Of a stretch of DNA of 64,000 nucleotides, positions 52,495-63,480 are shown piece by piece. Made by a program: the position numbers and the translations under genes. Location: assembly GCA_964036045.1 (NCBI GenBank), contig OZ038385.1, forward strand, positions 39,873,680 through 39,937,679. The letters are read 5' to 3'. The notes beneath the pieces are model-generated. The model ran no database searches, had not been told where the DNA came from, and saw only the letters and a program-made list of their open reading frames with translations. This stretch comes from Eutreptiella sp. 'Long Island Sound 2002' (taxonomy: Eukaryota > Euglenozoa > Euglenophyceae > Eutreptiales > Eutreptiaceae). The stretch's first letter is position 1; each line of letters starts with the position of its first letter.

Positions 52495-52990
52495 ATACAA
52501 ACGCCGCACAACAGTAGGAAACCCAGTGCCCACAGCCCGGGCACTGAGGCAGCCCGTGCCATGCAGGTGACCCGGCCGAACGAGATCCGGAGACCGGGGG
52601 TAAGGCTGCATCCTAAGGCCTGCGCTGCTTTGGGACTTGAGGCGGAGCGTGCGACACCCAAGCACCTCGGAACCCTAGTACCAAGAACGTGCATGCATGC
52701 CTTGGGAACGGGATACGCCAGGAAGTCCGGTGAACCTCTAGGGTTCCGCCCAAAGGAGGGGACGTGCGCAAGCACGGGGGCACACCCTCCCGGCGAGACA
52801 AGCACGTCACGCTGGCGGCGATCAGCCCTCCCGGTGTTGCCCGGGGCCGCTTTGTTGGGGGCCAACAGTCAGGTCTAGCGGGATGTAAGCCGCCTCCCCT
52901 CTACACGCCCGGAGCCTCTTCCTGTTCTTCACAGGGGCGACGCCAGGGGGAACCAAGGGGCGCCTCTCCACGACCGAGTGCACCTACCTA
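52495..52990 (-). repeat. Dispersed repeat B, second copy
   Basis: Reverse complement of about 18330-18845, ending in ACCTACCTACCT (the GGTA tract). The B-C junction is also kept (satellite C-like unit at about 52380-52500). It abuts the end of the ORF at 52992, which it may truncate. Confidence 0.65.
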
Positions 52991-52991
52991 C

Positions 52992-53606
52992 CTACCTCAG
53001 GGTTGCATACCCAGGAACATCCACATAGGCTCCCGTAGCGGGTAGAGGATGGTGATAGTCAGCCGCATACCATCGCGGCGCATAACTGGAGGTCACCGGC
53101 TCACTGGTAGTAGTTGCCTCTGGAAACGCAGTGGTAGGTGGGTTCACACCATAGGCAGGGTAGGTAGGCATACCAGTAAAGCCTGTGCCCTCAGCCATAG
53201 GCAGGTTGGTTATGGGTGTGGATGTTGCAGCGGCTGGGTCTGGAATTGGGAGTGTGGTGGTTATAGGAGAGGGTGATGCGTGGAGGCCAGAAGCGCTTGG
53301 TGCGCCTTCGAGGGTAGGATCATTCGTCGGGTCGTGCCCTTGGTCTACTCCTTCGTCTGCTATGCTTTCTCCAGCATCCTTCTCTCTCTCTCTCTTTCTC
53401 TTCACAGGTTGGGTGTCCACCTCCTCGACTGAGAGGGCCCGGAAGGCCGACTGAAGTCCTTCCATCGAATCCTCCGCCACGTCCACTGGCCCATGTAAGG
53501 GCTCCGAAGGTACAGCGCTAGGTCCAGGTCCAGGTTCACCAGGTGCTGGCATTGCTGGTGCCTCAGGCGCCGTCTTCACGTCGGTGTCCTCTTTCCTGGT
53601 GTCCAT
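52992..53606 (-). CDS. Pro/Thr/Ala-rich hypothetical protein, 3' end possibly truncated by repeat B
   Basis: 204 aa (MDTRKEDTDVKTAPEAP). An acidic, Pro-rich first half carries a nuclear-signal-like PVKRKREREK. The second half is rich in Pro, Thr and Ala with scattered Tyr (PTYPAYGVNPP, SSYAPRWYAADYHHPLP). The stop lies at the edge of dispersed repeat B, so the original end may be lost. A TATATATAG lies about 20-25 nt 5' of the ATG, unusually close. No family recognised. Confidence 0.4.
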   Translation of the reverse strand: MDTRKEDTDVKTAPEAPAMPAPGEPGPGPSAVPSEPLHGPVDVAEDSMEGLQSAFRALSVEEVDTQPVKRKREREKDAGESIADEGVDQGHDPTNDPTLEGAPSASGLHASPSPITTTLPIPDPAAATSTPITNLPMAEGTGFTGMPTYPAYGVNPPTTAFPEATTTSEPVTSSYAPRWYAADYHHPLPATGAYVDVPGYATLR

Positions 53607-53622
53607 ATTCGTTCGCCCTTCT

Positions 53623-53634
53623 TGCTATATATGA
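53623..53634 (-). promoter_or_regulatory. TATA-like box before the Pro/Thr-rich ORF
   Basis: Minus-strand CATATATAG ends about 19 nt before the ATG at 53606. If used, the leader would be almost absent. Confidence 0.3.
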
Positions 53635-53639
53635 CTGAT

Positions 53640-55880
53640 CTCGGCGCACTGGATGTACGGCACGGGGTTGCTGCCGGTACGCAGAGACAGTCTGCCTCTG
53701 CTACCAGAACGTTTTATAGTGATTTCAACACTGTGTGTTTGTAGTGCCTCTCCTGCTGCTTGCTGCTGGTGTAGGGTTTCCTGCTGCTTGTTTTTGATGA
53801 GGAAAGTGTTTCATTTGCTGAAATACAACCAATCCAGGATAACCCAAGCCAGAGATAAGCAAGTAGAAGAGAATCAGGATCAAAGCATGAAGGGCTGCAG
53901 TGTAAACGGTGAAAGATGTAAGAATATTCACAGAAACTGCAACTCAAAGCAAATCGGATCGCATATTCACAAAGATGGTTGAAATGTTTTGGGAAAAGAG
54001 TTGGAAAACTGCCCCATAGTCACTCAATCTCCATAGTGCCATCTCAGGAGATGTGCACTCTTTGTTTTGGGTCCCATATGTGCTGAGGTGGCAGGGCATG
54101 TGGCGATGAGGTCACTGCCATGTCACATGGGATCTTCCTACTTAGCTAGGCTGACCGGGAATGGAACCCAGGACCTCTCAAAAAGAGGTGCCCCAGCCCC
54201 CTAGGGTGCATACCACTAGGATAGGTAAGAATTCATGAGAAAACATAGATAAATTCATAGGCTCTGCCCTCGATATGTCAGTTCTCAGTCAACTCAGGAA
54301 ACGATGAATAGCCTCACATTGATAGGGGATTAAGGGGTCCACTCCATATCCTGATTTAGTGTTTGGTTCCACGAGTCAAAATGTGTTTTCACCCATTTTG
54401 GTTAGGCCAATACTAGGATAAAAATGCTAGAGTGCTGAATGCATCTCTAATACAACTAGAGTATGCCTCAAGGCATTGGAAAAGCACTTTTTCTTACTCC
54501 ACCGAGACCAGCGGTGCACTACGGTCGGCTCATCGAAAAGGATTGTCGAAAGGTATCGAAAGCGTACAGTAATGGGCTTCTACCCTCCGGCGGGTAGATC
54601 AGTACTTTCCCTGCAGTGGGATAGACCCCTTCTCTTGCGGTAGAGATAGCTCCATGAATATAGCCTCAATCCTGCAATTCAGTTGAGCGGAATTCACTCT
54701 TCATGTAGGAAGACAGGCCCCCGCACGGATGGCTTTGTACAACCATCTGCTGGGCAAGGGGCTCGCCGTAATGGGTCTTCCGGTAAGGTACAGAACACAC
54801 TTTAACTACGATAGCATTTTTCCGAGAATTACTACTTCTACTTGTCTGAGACAACCTGACAATGATACATTTCGCGTATGAGGCAATGGCAACCCTCCAG
54901 TCGTGTAGGATATCCGTTGCCTCGCACTAGAGCTGAACGGCGTTCCATGAAAGATCCGACCTTTCAACTTTTTTCACCTACTACTTACCTACTTTGTTTC
55001 GAATCAACCCCAGGGGACCAACCCACCCCTACCCGTGAACCCAACCCCTACGTGCACACATACAATTCATTGGTTTTGTCATCTTTAGAGCCTTGTCACA
55101 ACCCATACATCTTCTTTCTCTGAATTTACATGATGAACACACTTCTAAATTTTCACTTCTTCGTGCAAATTATTTGCTTTGGTAATTGAAGTCATTTGGG
55201 ACATTTCTACACAAATCAGTATTCCCGGTAGCTTCATACCTCATTAAATTCCTGTTGGCTATGTCCCATTGAGGAACATGCTTCATATGCTCTGTGGCCC
55301 AGAGCATTTTTCCGTGATGGATTATTGATTCTGTTGTACATGATTTCTAGGCATGTTAGGTAACTGACGTTTCAGCTTTGTTTTAGAGATAGCCGGAAAC
55401 TATGAGTGAAAGGTTGGTAATGACGGACTATATCTTTCAACGTTTTTTTGGTTGAAGTATTAGTATAAATCCCCATACCCCCAGATGGATCAATCCCCAT
55501 GGCCGGGATAAGAAAGAGCAGATCCAAATCAGATGATGTCTACTCATCGTGACTGCCACCCCCCCCACACACTTTGAGACACCTTGTACCCGCTAAACTA
55601 ATCAACAGTTAGTCATTACTAATGCTGCCTCGCTTTCTCTGTCCATGTAATGCAGGCCAAGAAACCCATTGCATCAAACAGGTACCGCAATGCATCCATT
55701 GCATTAGGTAGCCACATGTAAGACGTCCGTTGAGTAAGGTGGTATATCTCACTTTCTGAGTGTCTATTTTTTTTTGATTGACCCTCAGAATTCTTATGAT
55801 GGATCCACCAATAGTCCAGGCTATTCGGTGATTTGCAAAAATCCTGGGCTGTTGAAGTTCTGGGCCGAATTTCAAGTCCC
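53640..55880. other. 2.2-kb gap, only a tRNA-like relic recognised
   Basis: Base composition changes to near 45 percent GC. Short frames such as 54878-55123 have no motif. The single recognisable item is the tRNA-like relic at 54150-54226. Confidence 0.4.
54150..54226 (-). tRNA. tRNA-like relic, Lys(UUU)-like anticodon arm
   Basis: Minus strand CCTAGTGGTATGC (A box), an arm ACCTC-TTTTTGA-GAGGT whose loop would read UUU, and a T arm CTGGG-TTCCATT-CCCGG. The spacing between D arm and anticodon arm is about 18 nt too long, so not a functional tRNA. Confidence 0.45.
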
Positions 55881-55885
55881 TTCGG

Positions 55886-55966
55886 ATTTACCGTCATTTC
55901 CTTCGAAATTACCGTCATTTCTGCTATCTCTATATTGGACAAACTCCGTGTTTACCGTCATTTCCT
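55886..55966 (+). promoter_or_regulatory. Three TTACCGTCATTTC repeats upstream of the ORF pair
   Basis: Copies at about 55888, 55909 and 55952, with CTCTATATTGG between the second and third. They lie 55-130 bp before the ATG at 56020. Candidate promoter elements. Confidence 0.35.
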
Positions 55967-56019
55967 ACGCTTTGGCATCCCATTTCCGAACTTTGAGCAT
56001 CCACCATTCACCGCACAAC

Positions 56020-56760
56020 ATGTCGTTCCTTGGTCTCGGCTCAAAGAACAAAGTGCCAACCATCCCTCCGCCGTCCCCTTTTCCAATCCCAAAAGGCCTC
56101 ACCTATGGTGCCGCTCAACTCTTGGCTACACCAGAAACATCCTGGGAAAATGACTGCGTCAAATTCGGCACCTACGAAGAAGGTACTCGCATGTTTGACT
56201 CAAAACTCTTCATTGCATACTCCAACATACGCCAATTCCTCTACAATAGACATCCCCTTGACCGAGATCGAAGAGGCACCGACTTCACCAACGCCTTCAT
56301 CAACATAGACATCAACAAACAAACCCAACACACCTACCTATCGCCCGCCCACGACTTGTTCATGCACAGGGATGAGTACATGCCTAAAGTCGCATTCTAC
56401 CTTGCTCCTCCCATGGACAAGACGGGGTTGCCACCAATGATGACAACTTCCAAACACTACGTAGATTTGTTGAAAAGCCGCTTTTCTTCACCAAGCACTC
56501 CGACCCCTGGATGGTTCATTACTACGAGCTACAATAGGGAGGTCACATCCAAGTCCTATCTCCCCACAATGAATGGTTCTCTCGTTCAAATGGAAGATTT
56601 CATCGCCGAGATCCATGTTTTCAAAGAGACCAAAAACCAATTTGCTTTGGTAAGGAATAACACACCGAACTTCGTCGAAACAAACGGACAATCTCTCTCC
56701 GTCGTGGCCTTATGGCTTGATAGCCGTAAAAGCAAAACGGATGAAATTCAATTCTTTTGA
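56020..56760 (+). CDS. Unknown protein, ORF 1 of a compact pair
   Basis: 246 aa (MSFLGLGSKNKVPTIPPP). Balanced composition, no low complexity, many Asn/Thr/aromatic residues, predicted mainly beta. Segments include NIRQFLYNRHPLDRDRRG, MPKVAFYLAPPMDK and GWFITTSYNREVTSKSYLP. It ends at TGA where the next frame is already open, so the two ORFs may be one protein broken by a frameshift (DEIQF joined to NSFDVNLYKPS). Family not recognised; a virus-like structural protein is one possibility but rests only on compactness and base composition. Confidence 0.45.
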   Translation: MSFLGLGSKNKVPTIPPPSPFPIPKGLTYGAAQLLATPETSWENDCVKFGTYEEGTRMFDSKLFIAYSNIRQFLYNRHPLDRDRRGTDFTNAFINIDINKQTQHTYLSPAHDLFMHRDEYMPKVAFYLAPPMDKTGLPPMMTTSKHYVDLLKSRFSSPSTPTPGWFITTSYNREVTSKSYLPTMNGSLVQMEDFIAEIHVFKETKNQFALVRNNTPNFVETNGQSLSVVALWLDSRKSKTDEIQFF

Positions 56761-57875
56761 TGTCAACCTCTACAAACCATCTCTCTCCGAAGACTTCCAA
56801 CACGCCCGCATCAACAAACCGCCCAACACGGTCAACTCCAAGGTTCGGATTGACGTCTCCATCAAGACCCTACGCGCTTTCTATGAAGAATCCAAAGTTC
56901 TCAACCCAAAAATCCATGGAGACTTCTCGCCCACGGACAAGAGAATCATGCAAACGGGTTTCAATCGAGCCTTCGGCGGTTTGAGTGACGCGGCTAGCAT
57001 CAACTCATCCAATGCTTTCTACCCACTAGGGGGAATCCGCAACTTCCGCTCTCCTCTTGAAGGTTTTGTGAGGTATGATTGGGATCTCCCACCACCCTTC
57101 GACACCTACCTACGCAATGCGGTGATCAACTCCCCAGTGTTTGCCAGAGGAGACATTTCCATCATGCGTATTGAACATCTCCAAAGCCTACAAACATTCC
57201 AGGTTGTACCCTCTCGTGATTGCAAATCTCGCAACCCCGAAGACAAAGCGGGCGATATTTGGTCCATCACAAGGCAAAATTATGCGGCCCACCCACGCTA
57301 CTGCATGTACGAAGGAGCTCTCACAAAAAGCTCAGCGAGTCTGCTAGTCACCCTAGACTACTCGGCGGTGCCATGCGAACCTCAAAAAACCCCGCTCAAA
57401 ACTCTAGCAACAAGATTGTTCCGTGACGATGGATTCTTGTTATTCAAAGGACCGGCGGGTGCCATGGTTCCTTTTTTGGATGAAAAACCTCAAGCAGCCT
57501 CCCTTGCGTCCACGGCTCTTCCTCAAGACAAATGGCCTCTTCCAAAAGACCCAGTCCGCACGCCGAATGACCCATGCTTAGTTGAAGTTGCCGCACCGAT
57601 CACTGAGTCTCTTCATTCGGTCAAAATAGTTATGGGCTTGTTAGGGCCCTTTCTCTCAATTGACAAGGTGATCACATCAGCTAACGTTGCCACTCTATAC
57701 CAACTCAAATACCAAAAGAGGGACTCGGCTCTATTGGCACATGGCTTCAGCTACCGAGGAATAGCTGCACGTTGCCTCGAACCGGACCATGTCTCTCGGG
57801 AAAAAATCCTCAACCCGCACACCGATGAAAAACACCCCAACGACCTCATCGCCGTTTTCCAATGTGGAGGAATTC
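56741..57875 (+). pseudogene. Unknown protein, ORF 2, truncated by the LINE poly(A)
   Basis: Starts MKFNSFDVNLYKPSLSED, overlapping ORF 1 by 20 nt. About 378 residues with the same balanced composition (FGGLSDAASINSSNAFYPLG, DLPPPFDTYLRNAVINSP, IVMGLLGPFLSIDKVIT, HGFSYRGIAARCLEPDHVS, NPHTDEKHPNDLIAVFQCGG). At 57876 the frame enters an 11-T tract and GC-rich LINE sequence, so everything after VFQCGGI is foreign. The natural C terminus is missing from the window or lies beyond 64000. Function unknown. Confidence 0.5.
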
Positions 57876-57886
57876 TTTTTTTTTTT
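57876..57886 (-). other. Poly(A) tail of the LINE
   Basis: T11 on the plus strand at the junction between balanced-composition ORF 2 and GC-rich element sequence. It marks the 3' insertion boundary. Confidence 0.7.
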
Positions 57887-58274
57887 GCACTGAACGGCGC
57901 CTTTTGTGGCTGGCCAGGCCGGGGAGAAAGGCTCTTGCGCGCCAAGCTTTTTCAGGGAGGGGCGGGAGCCCAAAACCAAGTTCAATCGCGGGCTGAGTAC
58001 CGCTGCACGTTGCTGTCCTCCTATGCCTTATCTCAATGGGACCTAGCAGCCCTGTTATAGACAAACGCAGAGCCGGGGTCTCTGCCTGATTCCCGAAGGC
58101 TGTACGGTTGCGGTTTGGGGGTTAGAGCATGAAGGCTCGAGCACGGGGGGTGGCTTGCAGGAGGGATTCATTTGCAGAAGTGACTGGTGAGTGCCAGTGT
58201 GGTAGTACTGGTTGGTTGCGCCGTGTTAGGGCTGTTGAGGGCTGGCGTGAGAGAAATGTGTAAGTGTGGCTTTT

Positions 58275-59126
58275 TCAAAGAGATGACACGTTGGACGAAG
58301 ATGAGGACAATTGTGAGTTTGTGCTCGCGGGAGGGGGGGGGGCTGGTGCGAAGTACCTTGTTATGCGGGGAGAAGGGGCGGAAACAGGGGCGGAGGCGGC
58401 GAGGGGGGGTGCTGGTCGAGGGGGGGGGGGGAGGTTCAACATGTCCCGGATCGTGAGCGGCCGTTTGGGGGGCGGGGGCTCTGGCTGAGGTTGGCTTGTG
58501 GTTTTGCGTTTCAGCGATAGAGGCCGGACAGGTCTCGGGGGCTGGCGGGCGTGTTTCCGAGTTTTGGCATGTGCCGCAGGGGGTGGGGGACGGGGACGCT
58601 TTGGAGCCTTGTGTGCCACTTTGTCCGGGAGGGGGGGGGGGGAGGGGTGGTAGGCGGGGGGGGGGGGCGCTGTAGGGCGGTGTGTGACGTGCTGTAAGGC
58701 GACCAGGGGCGTCCCCGTGAGTTGGGGCCCGTGGGGGGGGTGGGCGGGGCTGGGGGGGGGGTTTTCGTTTAGCCACTCCAGCGTGCGGTACAGGGCATTG
58801 AGGAGCAGGGGAACACGAGCCTTCAGGGCGAGTTTTAAGTCATGACAGTGTGCTGGTTTTCTTCGGTCGGAGGGGGGGATTGTGAGTTTGGTGTACAGGG
58901 ACATGGGGACAAGCCCCCGGATGAAATTGCGCCTCTCACCGACGTGTGTGGTCGCGGACCACCATCGGGACACCACCGTGGTGAAGGGGGGGCGCCAGCA
59001 CTGAATGTAGGTTTGCACCAGGTGTTCGCACCTTGGGCAGTGTGAGACAAAAAAAAATAACATACATTGGGTGCGGGTCGGGGCAAGCGTGGCAATGGCG
59101 AGGGCGCAAGTCGTCATGGAAAGCAA
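58275..59126 (-). CDS. LINE C-terminal region: Cys/His motif and Pro-rich tail
   Basis: Contains SHCPRCEHLVQTYIQCW, a C-x2-C...H/C-like cluster where many LINEs have a zinc knuckle after RNase H, then helical sequence (HDLKLALKARVPLLLNALYR) and a long Pro-rich tail ending in a Ser run. RITRYFAP near the end resembles a PCNA-interacting box without its Gln. The link to RNase H crosses a frame break near 59120. Confidence 0.45.
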   Translation of the reverse strand: MLSMTTCALAIATLAPTRTQCMLFFFVSHCPRCEHLVQTYIQCWRPPFTTVVSRWWSATTHVGERRNFIRGLVPMSLYTKLTIPPSDRRKPAHCHDLKLALKARVPLLLNALYRTLEWLNENPPPSPAHPPHGPQLTGTPLVALQHVTHRPTAPPPPAYHPSPPPLPDKVAHKAPKRPRPPPPAAHAKTRKHARQPPRPVRPLSLKRKTTSQPQPEPPPPKRPLTIRDMLNLPPPPRPAPPLAASAPVSAPSPRITRYFAPAPPPPASTNSQLSSSSSNVSSL

Positions 59127-59830
59127 AAGGCGCCATGTTGAAGTTTCCGGAGGACCATTTGAAGGGGAGGCCTTGGAACCATGAAGTGTGGTTGTAAAAA
59201 TGGAAGCTGGACGGTGCGTGGATGTTTTCGTGTTTGTGGCAAGGGAGGAGGTGCTTGATTGAGGTGGTAGTCAGTTTGTGTATGACGGGGAGGGGGCCTC
59301 TGGATATGCACCCTATCAGGGGGGGGGGGAAGGAGGGAGGGGTCCCAGATCATCACGTGGGCAGCCCACTTTGAGTAAGCATCCGAGATCTCATTCCCCA
59401 CAAACCCGGCGTGCCCCTTGATCCACCCCCAACCCCGGATCATCCCTGCGCGTAGGGAGGCCTGGATGGACTGAAGAGAGGATTCCCACGGGCCGGCTGG
59501 CGAGCGTGACGGGACGTCTGGGGGGGTGCTCGGGGAGAGAACAGTGATAACGTGGAGGTTGTCCCCTAGCACGGCAAAAGAAGAGGTGCGGGTGAGATGC
59601 AAGGGCCCACCGTAGGAACATAATAGCCGCCCAGAACTCCGATCCCTCTGAGGACTGGTATGGGGACGTTTGACACAGCACCCATCTGGAGCCATTTGGG
59701 AAAAACAGGGTGGCTGCAGACCCGTAGCCCAAGGCACCCGCTGAGCCATCCAAGTACACCCATGTCGTGCCGGGGGACGATGTGAGGAGGAGGGCAAGGG
59801 CTGCTTCACAACCCCATTCTTCGAGGTCAT
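59114..59830 (-). pseudogene. LINE RNase H domain
   Basis: Motifs in order: YLDGSAGALGYGSAA (first Asp), SSEGSEFWAAI (Glu), AVLGDNLHVI (Asp, in another frame) and GWIKGHAGFVGNEISD (His/Asp). The frame changes between 59570 and 59600. RNase H removes the RNA strand during reverse transcription. Confidence 0.65.
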
Positions 59831-60189
59831 CGGGGTCAAGGGAGTGAGGTTCATCTGGGAGCCGGTACAGCTCGCCATGCAGCGACGAGTCGAGCAGAAC
59901 TCCGCCGTGTGGCCCGGGGGGGGGGGGGGTTGAGGATGTACTCTTGGGGGTGGAGAAGGGGAGGGGTAAGCACGTCGTGGTGCCCCGCTAGTTGGGGGCG
60001 GACAGAAATGGCTGGGTTTTGAAAGGTGTACTCTTTTTCGTTGCGGCGGAGACCGGGGTCTTTGATGGTGTGGGTGGTGCCGTCCGAAAACTGGAGTGTG
60101 GCCGATTCTGTGTGCACCCCCGTGACTGTTCCTAGGTGGAACCCTAGGTCTTGGGGTGTTCGTTTCAATCTGTTGCTGAACTTGCTGTA

Positions 60190-62200
60190 TTATGGTGCTG
60201 GTTTGGTGGCTAGGAACCGGACTTGGACTTTCTCTTTCAGGAGGAAGAGGGAGGGGGGGCAGGAGGCCCAGAGGCCGGTGCTGTGGTACCGGGGGCCTAT
60301 GGTGTGGCACGCGTCCATGACGGGGTCTTGGATTGGGTTGCGTGTGGTGGAGAGCATCGCTTCGGAAAAGGATTCGTTTGTTGAGGCTGAGCCGTCCCCG
60401 TTGAGGTACCTGGTTGCGGCGTTCACCAGGGCCATGCAAATGGGAAACGTGAAGTGGCGGAGTCCTAAGCCTCTCTGGTGGCGGGGGGTGTAGTGGTCCT
60501 TAGGAGAGACGAGGCGGGAAATCCTGTTGGCCTTGTCCGGGGAGGGGTCATGTGCAATATTTTGCCACATCCTGGAGGGCTCCCAACTAGTTCAGGGCCA
60601 GGGGGTGTGCCATGAGGCGGTAGGAAAGAAGAGGGATGAGTTGGACGTTTACCAAGAGAATGTATTCCGAAAGGGTGAGCCGGAGGGGTTGGAGTGTTGT
60701 GAAAAAGGAGCGTATTTCCGACTTGGCCAATGCCAGCGTGTGTGCCTCGTGGTTGGCGGTGAAGATGTACACCCCTAGGTATTTGTAGCAGTTGTGTGGT
60801 TGCCCCGTCTTCTGGTTGGTTGTTGACAGGGGGGTGCCCGAGGGGGAGGTGAAAGTTCTGGGGGGGGCTGTTCCCATAGCATGGATTTCGGTTTTGCTGA
60901 GGTTTAAGTCCAGGCCCCACTCCCTGGCGACTGTGTCGAAGAAATTCAAAATTTGTTGTATGCGGTCCCCATCCTCTCATCGATAGAGGAGGTCGTCAAC
61001 GAAGGCGTGGCCCGACTCGTGTGGGGAGGGGGGTGCCGTGACGTGAGACGGCAGGGCGAAGGGGAGAACGTTCAGGTAAAGGCAGAAAAGGATGGCTGAC
61101 ATGGGGCATCCCTGCCGAACACCTCTGGTCTGCAGGTGGGAGGAGTGGACGTGCCCTGCCACCACCGGGAAGTCACGGGGGGCACGGTACAAGGATTGAA
61201 TGAGGTTTACAAGGTGCGTGGGAAAGTTCAGGCGGGACAGCACTGTGAAGAGGGTGGTGTGGGGGACGGAGTTGAAAGCCTTATTGAAATCAATGTAGAG
61301 GCTGTAGCAACCGACTGATTCCCGAAACGTGGATAAGAGGTTGGAAATATGGTCTTGGCATCTGCGGTTGGGAAGCCCGCCGAACTGGGTGGGGTGTATG
61401 ATGGAGTGTTCGATGGCCGCTTTCAGTAGCTCACGGTTGGCGTGTGTTGCAATTATTTTGTAAACGCTGTTCAGCAGGGCTATAGGCCTGTAATTTACAG
61501 GGTTCGTCACGTCACCTTTCTTAAAAAGCAAGATAATGTTGGCTTCGAGCCATTTCTCGGGCAACGGCTGGTGGAGGTAGTGGTTACATACCCTCCAAAT
61601 GAATTGTTGGACAGGGGGGGGGGAGATGTGCAAGGTGTAGTTGTTTGTGAAGTCCCGCCCACCCACCTTGTTGGGCTTTGACCTCTTCAGCGTGTTGCGG
61701 AATGATTCCCAGGTAATGTCAGGGACAGGGCTGTGTTTTGTGGGTTCGGGGCAGGTGGGGGAGTGTGTGAGCAGGCGATCCACTAGCGTGCTCGGCGGTG
61801 CGTAATCGAGGCTGCCCCCCAGGGTGAGGAGTGTGGAAGAAAAAATATAGCCCACTTCTTTAGGGGTGGAGACGAGCTGTGTGGCGCCCAGGCGCTTCAG
61901 CGTTATTTCACCGCGTTCCACGGGGTTGAGCGCTTCGTTGATGGTGCGCTTGATCCTAGTTTTCCTCACAAGGCAGCGATGGATTTTGGTGGTTGCGGCC
62001 TTGTTCACTTTGGTTTCCCACTCCTTGACGAGTTTGTTGAGCGTGTCCATGGAAGCGGGGAAGTTGGGATGGTTGGGGGGGGGCAGGGTTTGCAGGGACG
62101 CTTTTATTTTCTTAACCAGAGCCGAGGAGGTGGGGTGTGATGGTGTGGTGATATTGTGGTAGCTGGTCGCTACTTCTTCCAGCACCACATCTGTGAAGAG
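60190..62200 (-). pseudogene. LINE reverse transcriptase domain
   Basis: Clear non-LTR RT: NPVNYRPIALLNSVYKI, LYIDFNKAFNSVPH (motif A), TRGVRQGCPMSAILF (motif B), HAFVDDLLYR (motif C, FVDD), then an in-frame TGA at 60979 and onward in the same frame DLNLSKTEIHAMG and CYKYLGVYI (thumb). A Trp-containing downstream part (60190-60570) is in another frame. The catalytic Asp residues are all present, but the TGA right after motif C kills this copy. Confidence 0.75.
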
Positions 62201-62319
62201 CTCTATGTCTGCCGAGGATAAAGACTCAAAGCGGGGGAGGGTAGACTCGCACCATCGCGCCAGGGGGGCGAGGGAGTCGTGGTGCTTGGAGCGCTCCCGC
62301 TCCGTCAGTTTGCGGAAAA

Positions 62320-63075
62320 CTTTCCTCTTAGTGGTGGGTGATTCGGAGAAGGGCCCGGGGGGGGACTTGAGAGGTGTGCGTGACTGGGTGGTGGTCTGAC
62401 GTTTTGTCGTCGGTTTGGATGGTTGCAGAGGTGGGGGGAAAAAATTCTGAGGCCGCCGGGGGGAGCAAAATATGGTCGAGTCGGCTGCTGCTTGCCCTGT
62501 ACGGGGTGGGGTATCGGGAGAAAGACCGCTCGGTCGGGTGAAAGTGCCGGAAGGTATCGATGAGGCGTGGCGGGTCGCTCGTGACCTGCCTGCAGAGCCA
62601 TGGCCACTTGTTGTCCGTTTGGAGGTTCGCTCCGTCCAGCTCAGGGCACATTATGCAGTTGGTGTCCCCGCCTAGGACGTGGTTGGGATACTGATGCATG
62701 AGTGGCCGCAGGATGTTTTCAATTTTGAGCGTTGGAGGTCCGCGCTCGGAGCGTATACCGAGATCAACAAGGTGGGCGGGGCCCCCGGGAGGGTGAGAAC
62801 GGCTGCCGCCAGTAGCCCTTCCGTATCAAGTCGGGGGAGGGGGGTAACGAAACGGGCGAGCCGGGGGGAGCAAACCAAAACGGACCCATGCTCGCTTCTG
62901 GAGTGTTTGTCTTGGCTGATGTTCGAAACAATGGTGGCTTTAGTGCCCGAACCGTAGGCGTATACGTGGGGGAGGATGGGGGCGTGATTGATTTCTTGGA
63001 GGAAGAGGACGTCGAAGTCGTTCTTGAGGTGTCGGAGAATTTGGCTGCTCACTATAGGTTTCTTCTGCAAGTTGT
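62320..63075 (-). pseudogene. LINE endonuclease (EEP/AP-like)
   Basis: FDVLFLQEINH (metal-binding Glu), SVYAPSADLQR, then in a shifted frame GGDTNCIMCPE, SSRLDHILLP and KTSDHHPVTH. These are the N, D and H motifs of the exonuclease-endonuclease-phosphatase fold that nicks target DNA. The frame break lies at about 62690. Confidence 0.7.
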
Positions 63076-63480
63076 GCGACAGAAACCGCAGTTCTGAGGA
63101 GAGGGGTATGGGGGGGCGGTGAGGCCGTTGGTACCCCTTCCGTAGGCACGTACCGGACTTCGGGGGGGGGGCGGGATAGGGGGGGGCTGGGGGGGTGCCG
63201 GGGAGTCGGGCTGGCTGGGCTGGCTAAGGCAACGGAAATGCTGAATTTGGTCGGCTGGTATTCCGGCCGAGGCAAGTTCTTCGTCTAGCCCCTTGCCGGT
63301 GACGGAGGAAGCCGTGACTTGGCCGGTGATTCACTGAATCTTGACCCTTGGGCTTTCAGGCAGAGGGGGCTGGAGAGCGCAGGAGGTGGGTATCCGGCCC
63401 TCTGGCTTTCGTTGGTTAGCTTGCCTGTGGGATGTGGCGGAGGATTAGAGCAAGCCGAGGGATGGTTTGCGGGACAGTTA
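63076..63480 (-). other. Linker between AlkB and endonuclease domains
   Basis: About 400 bp of Pro/Ser-rich coding potential in shifting frames, with a G8-G9 run at 63162. No domain recognised. Whether AlkB and endonuclease are in one ORF or two cannot be decided here. Confidence 0.4.

Noticed and set aside
58187-58456. Plus-strand Gly-rich frames across the LINE
   Set aside because: Antisense of the Pro-rich LINE C terminus.
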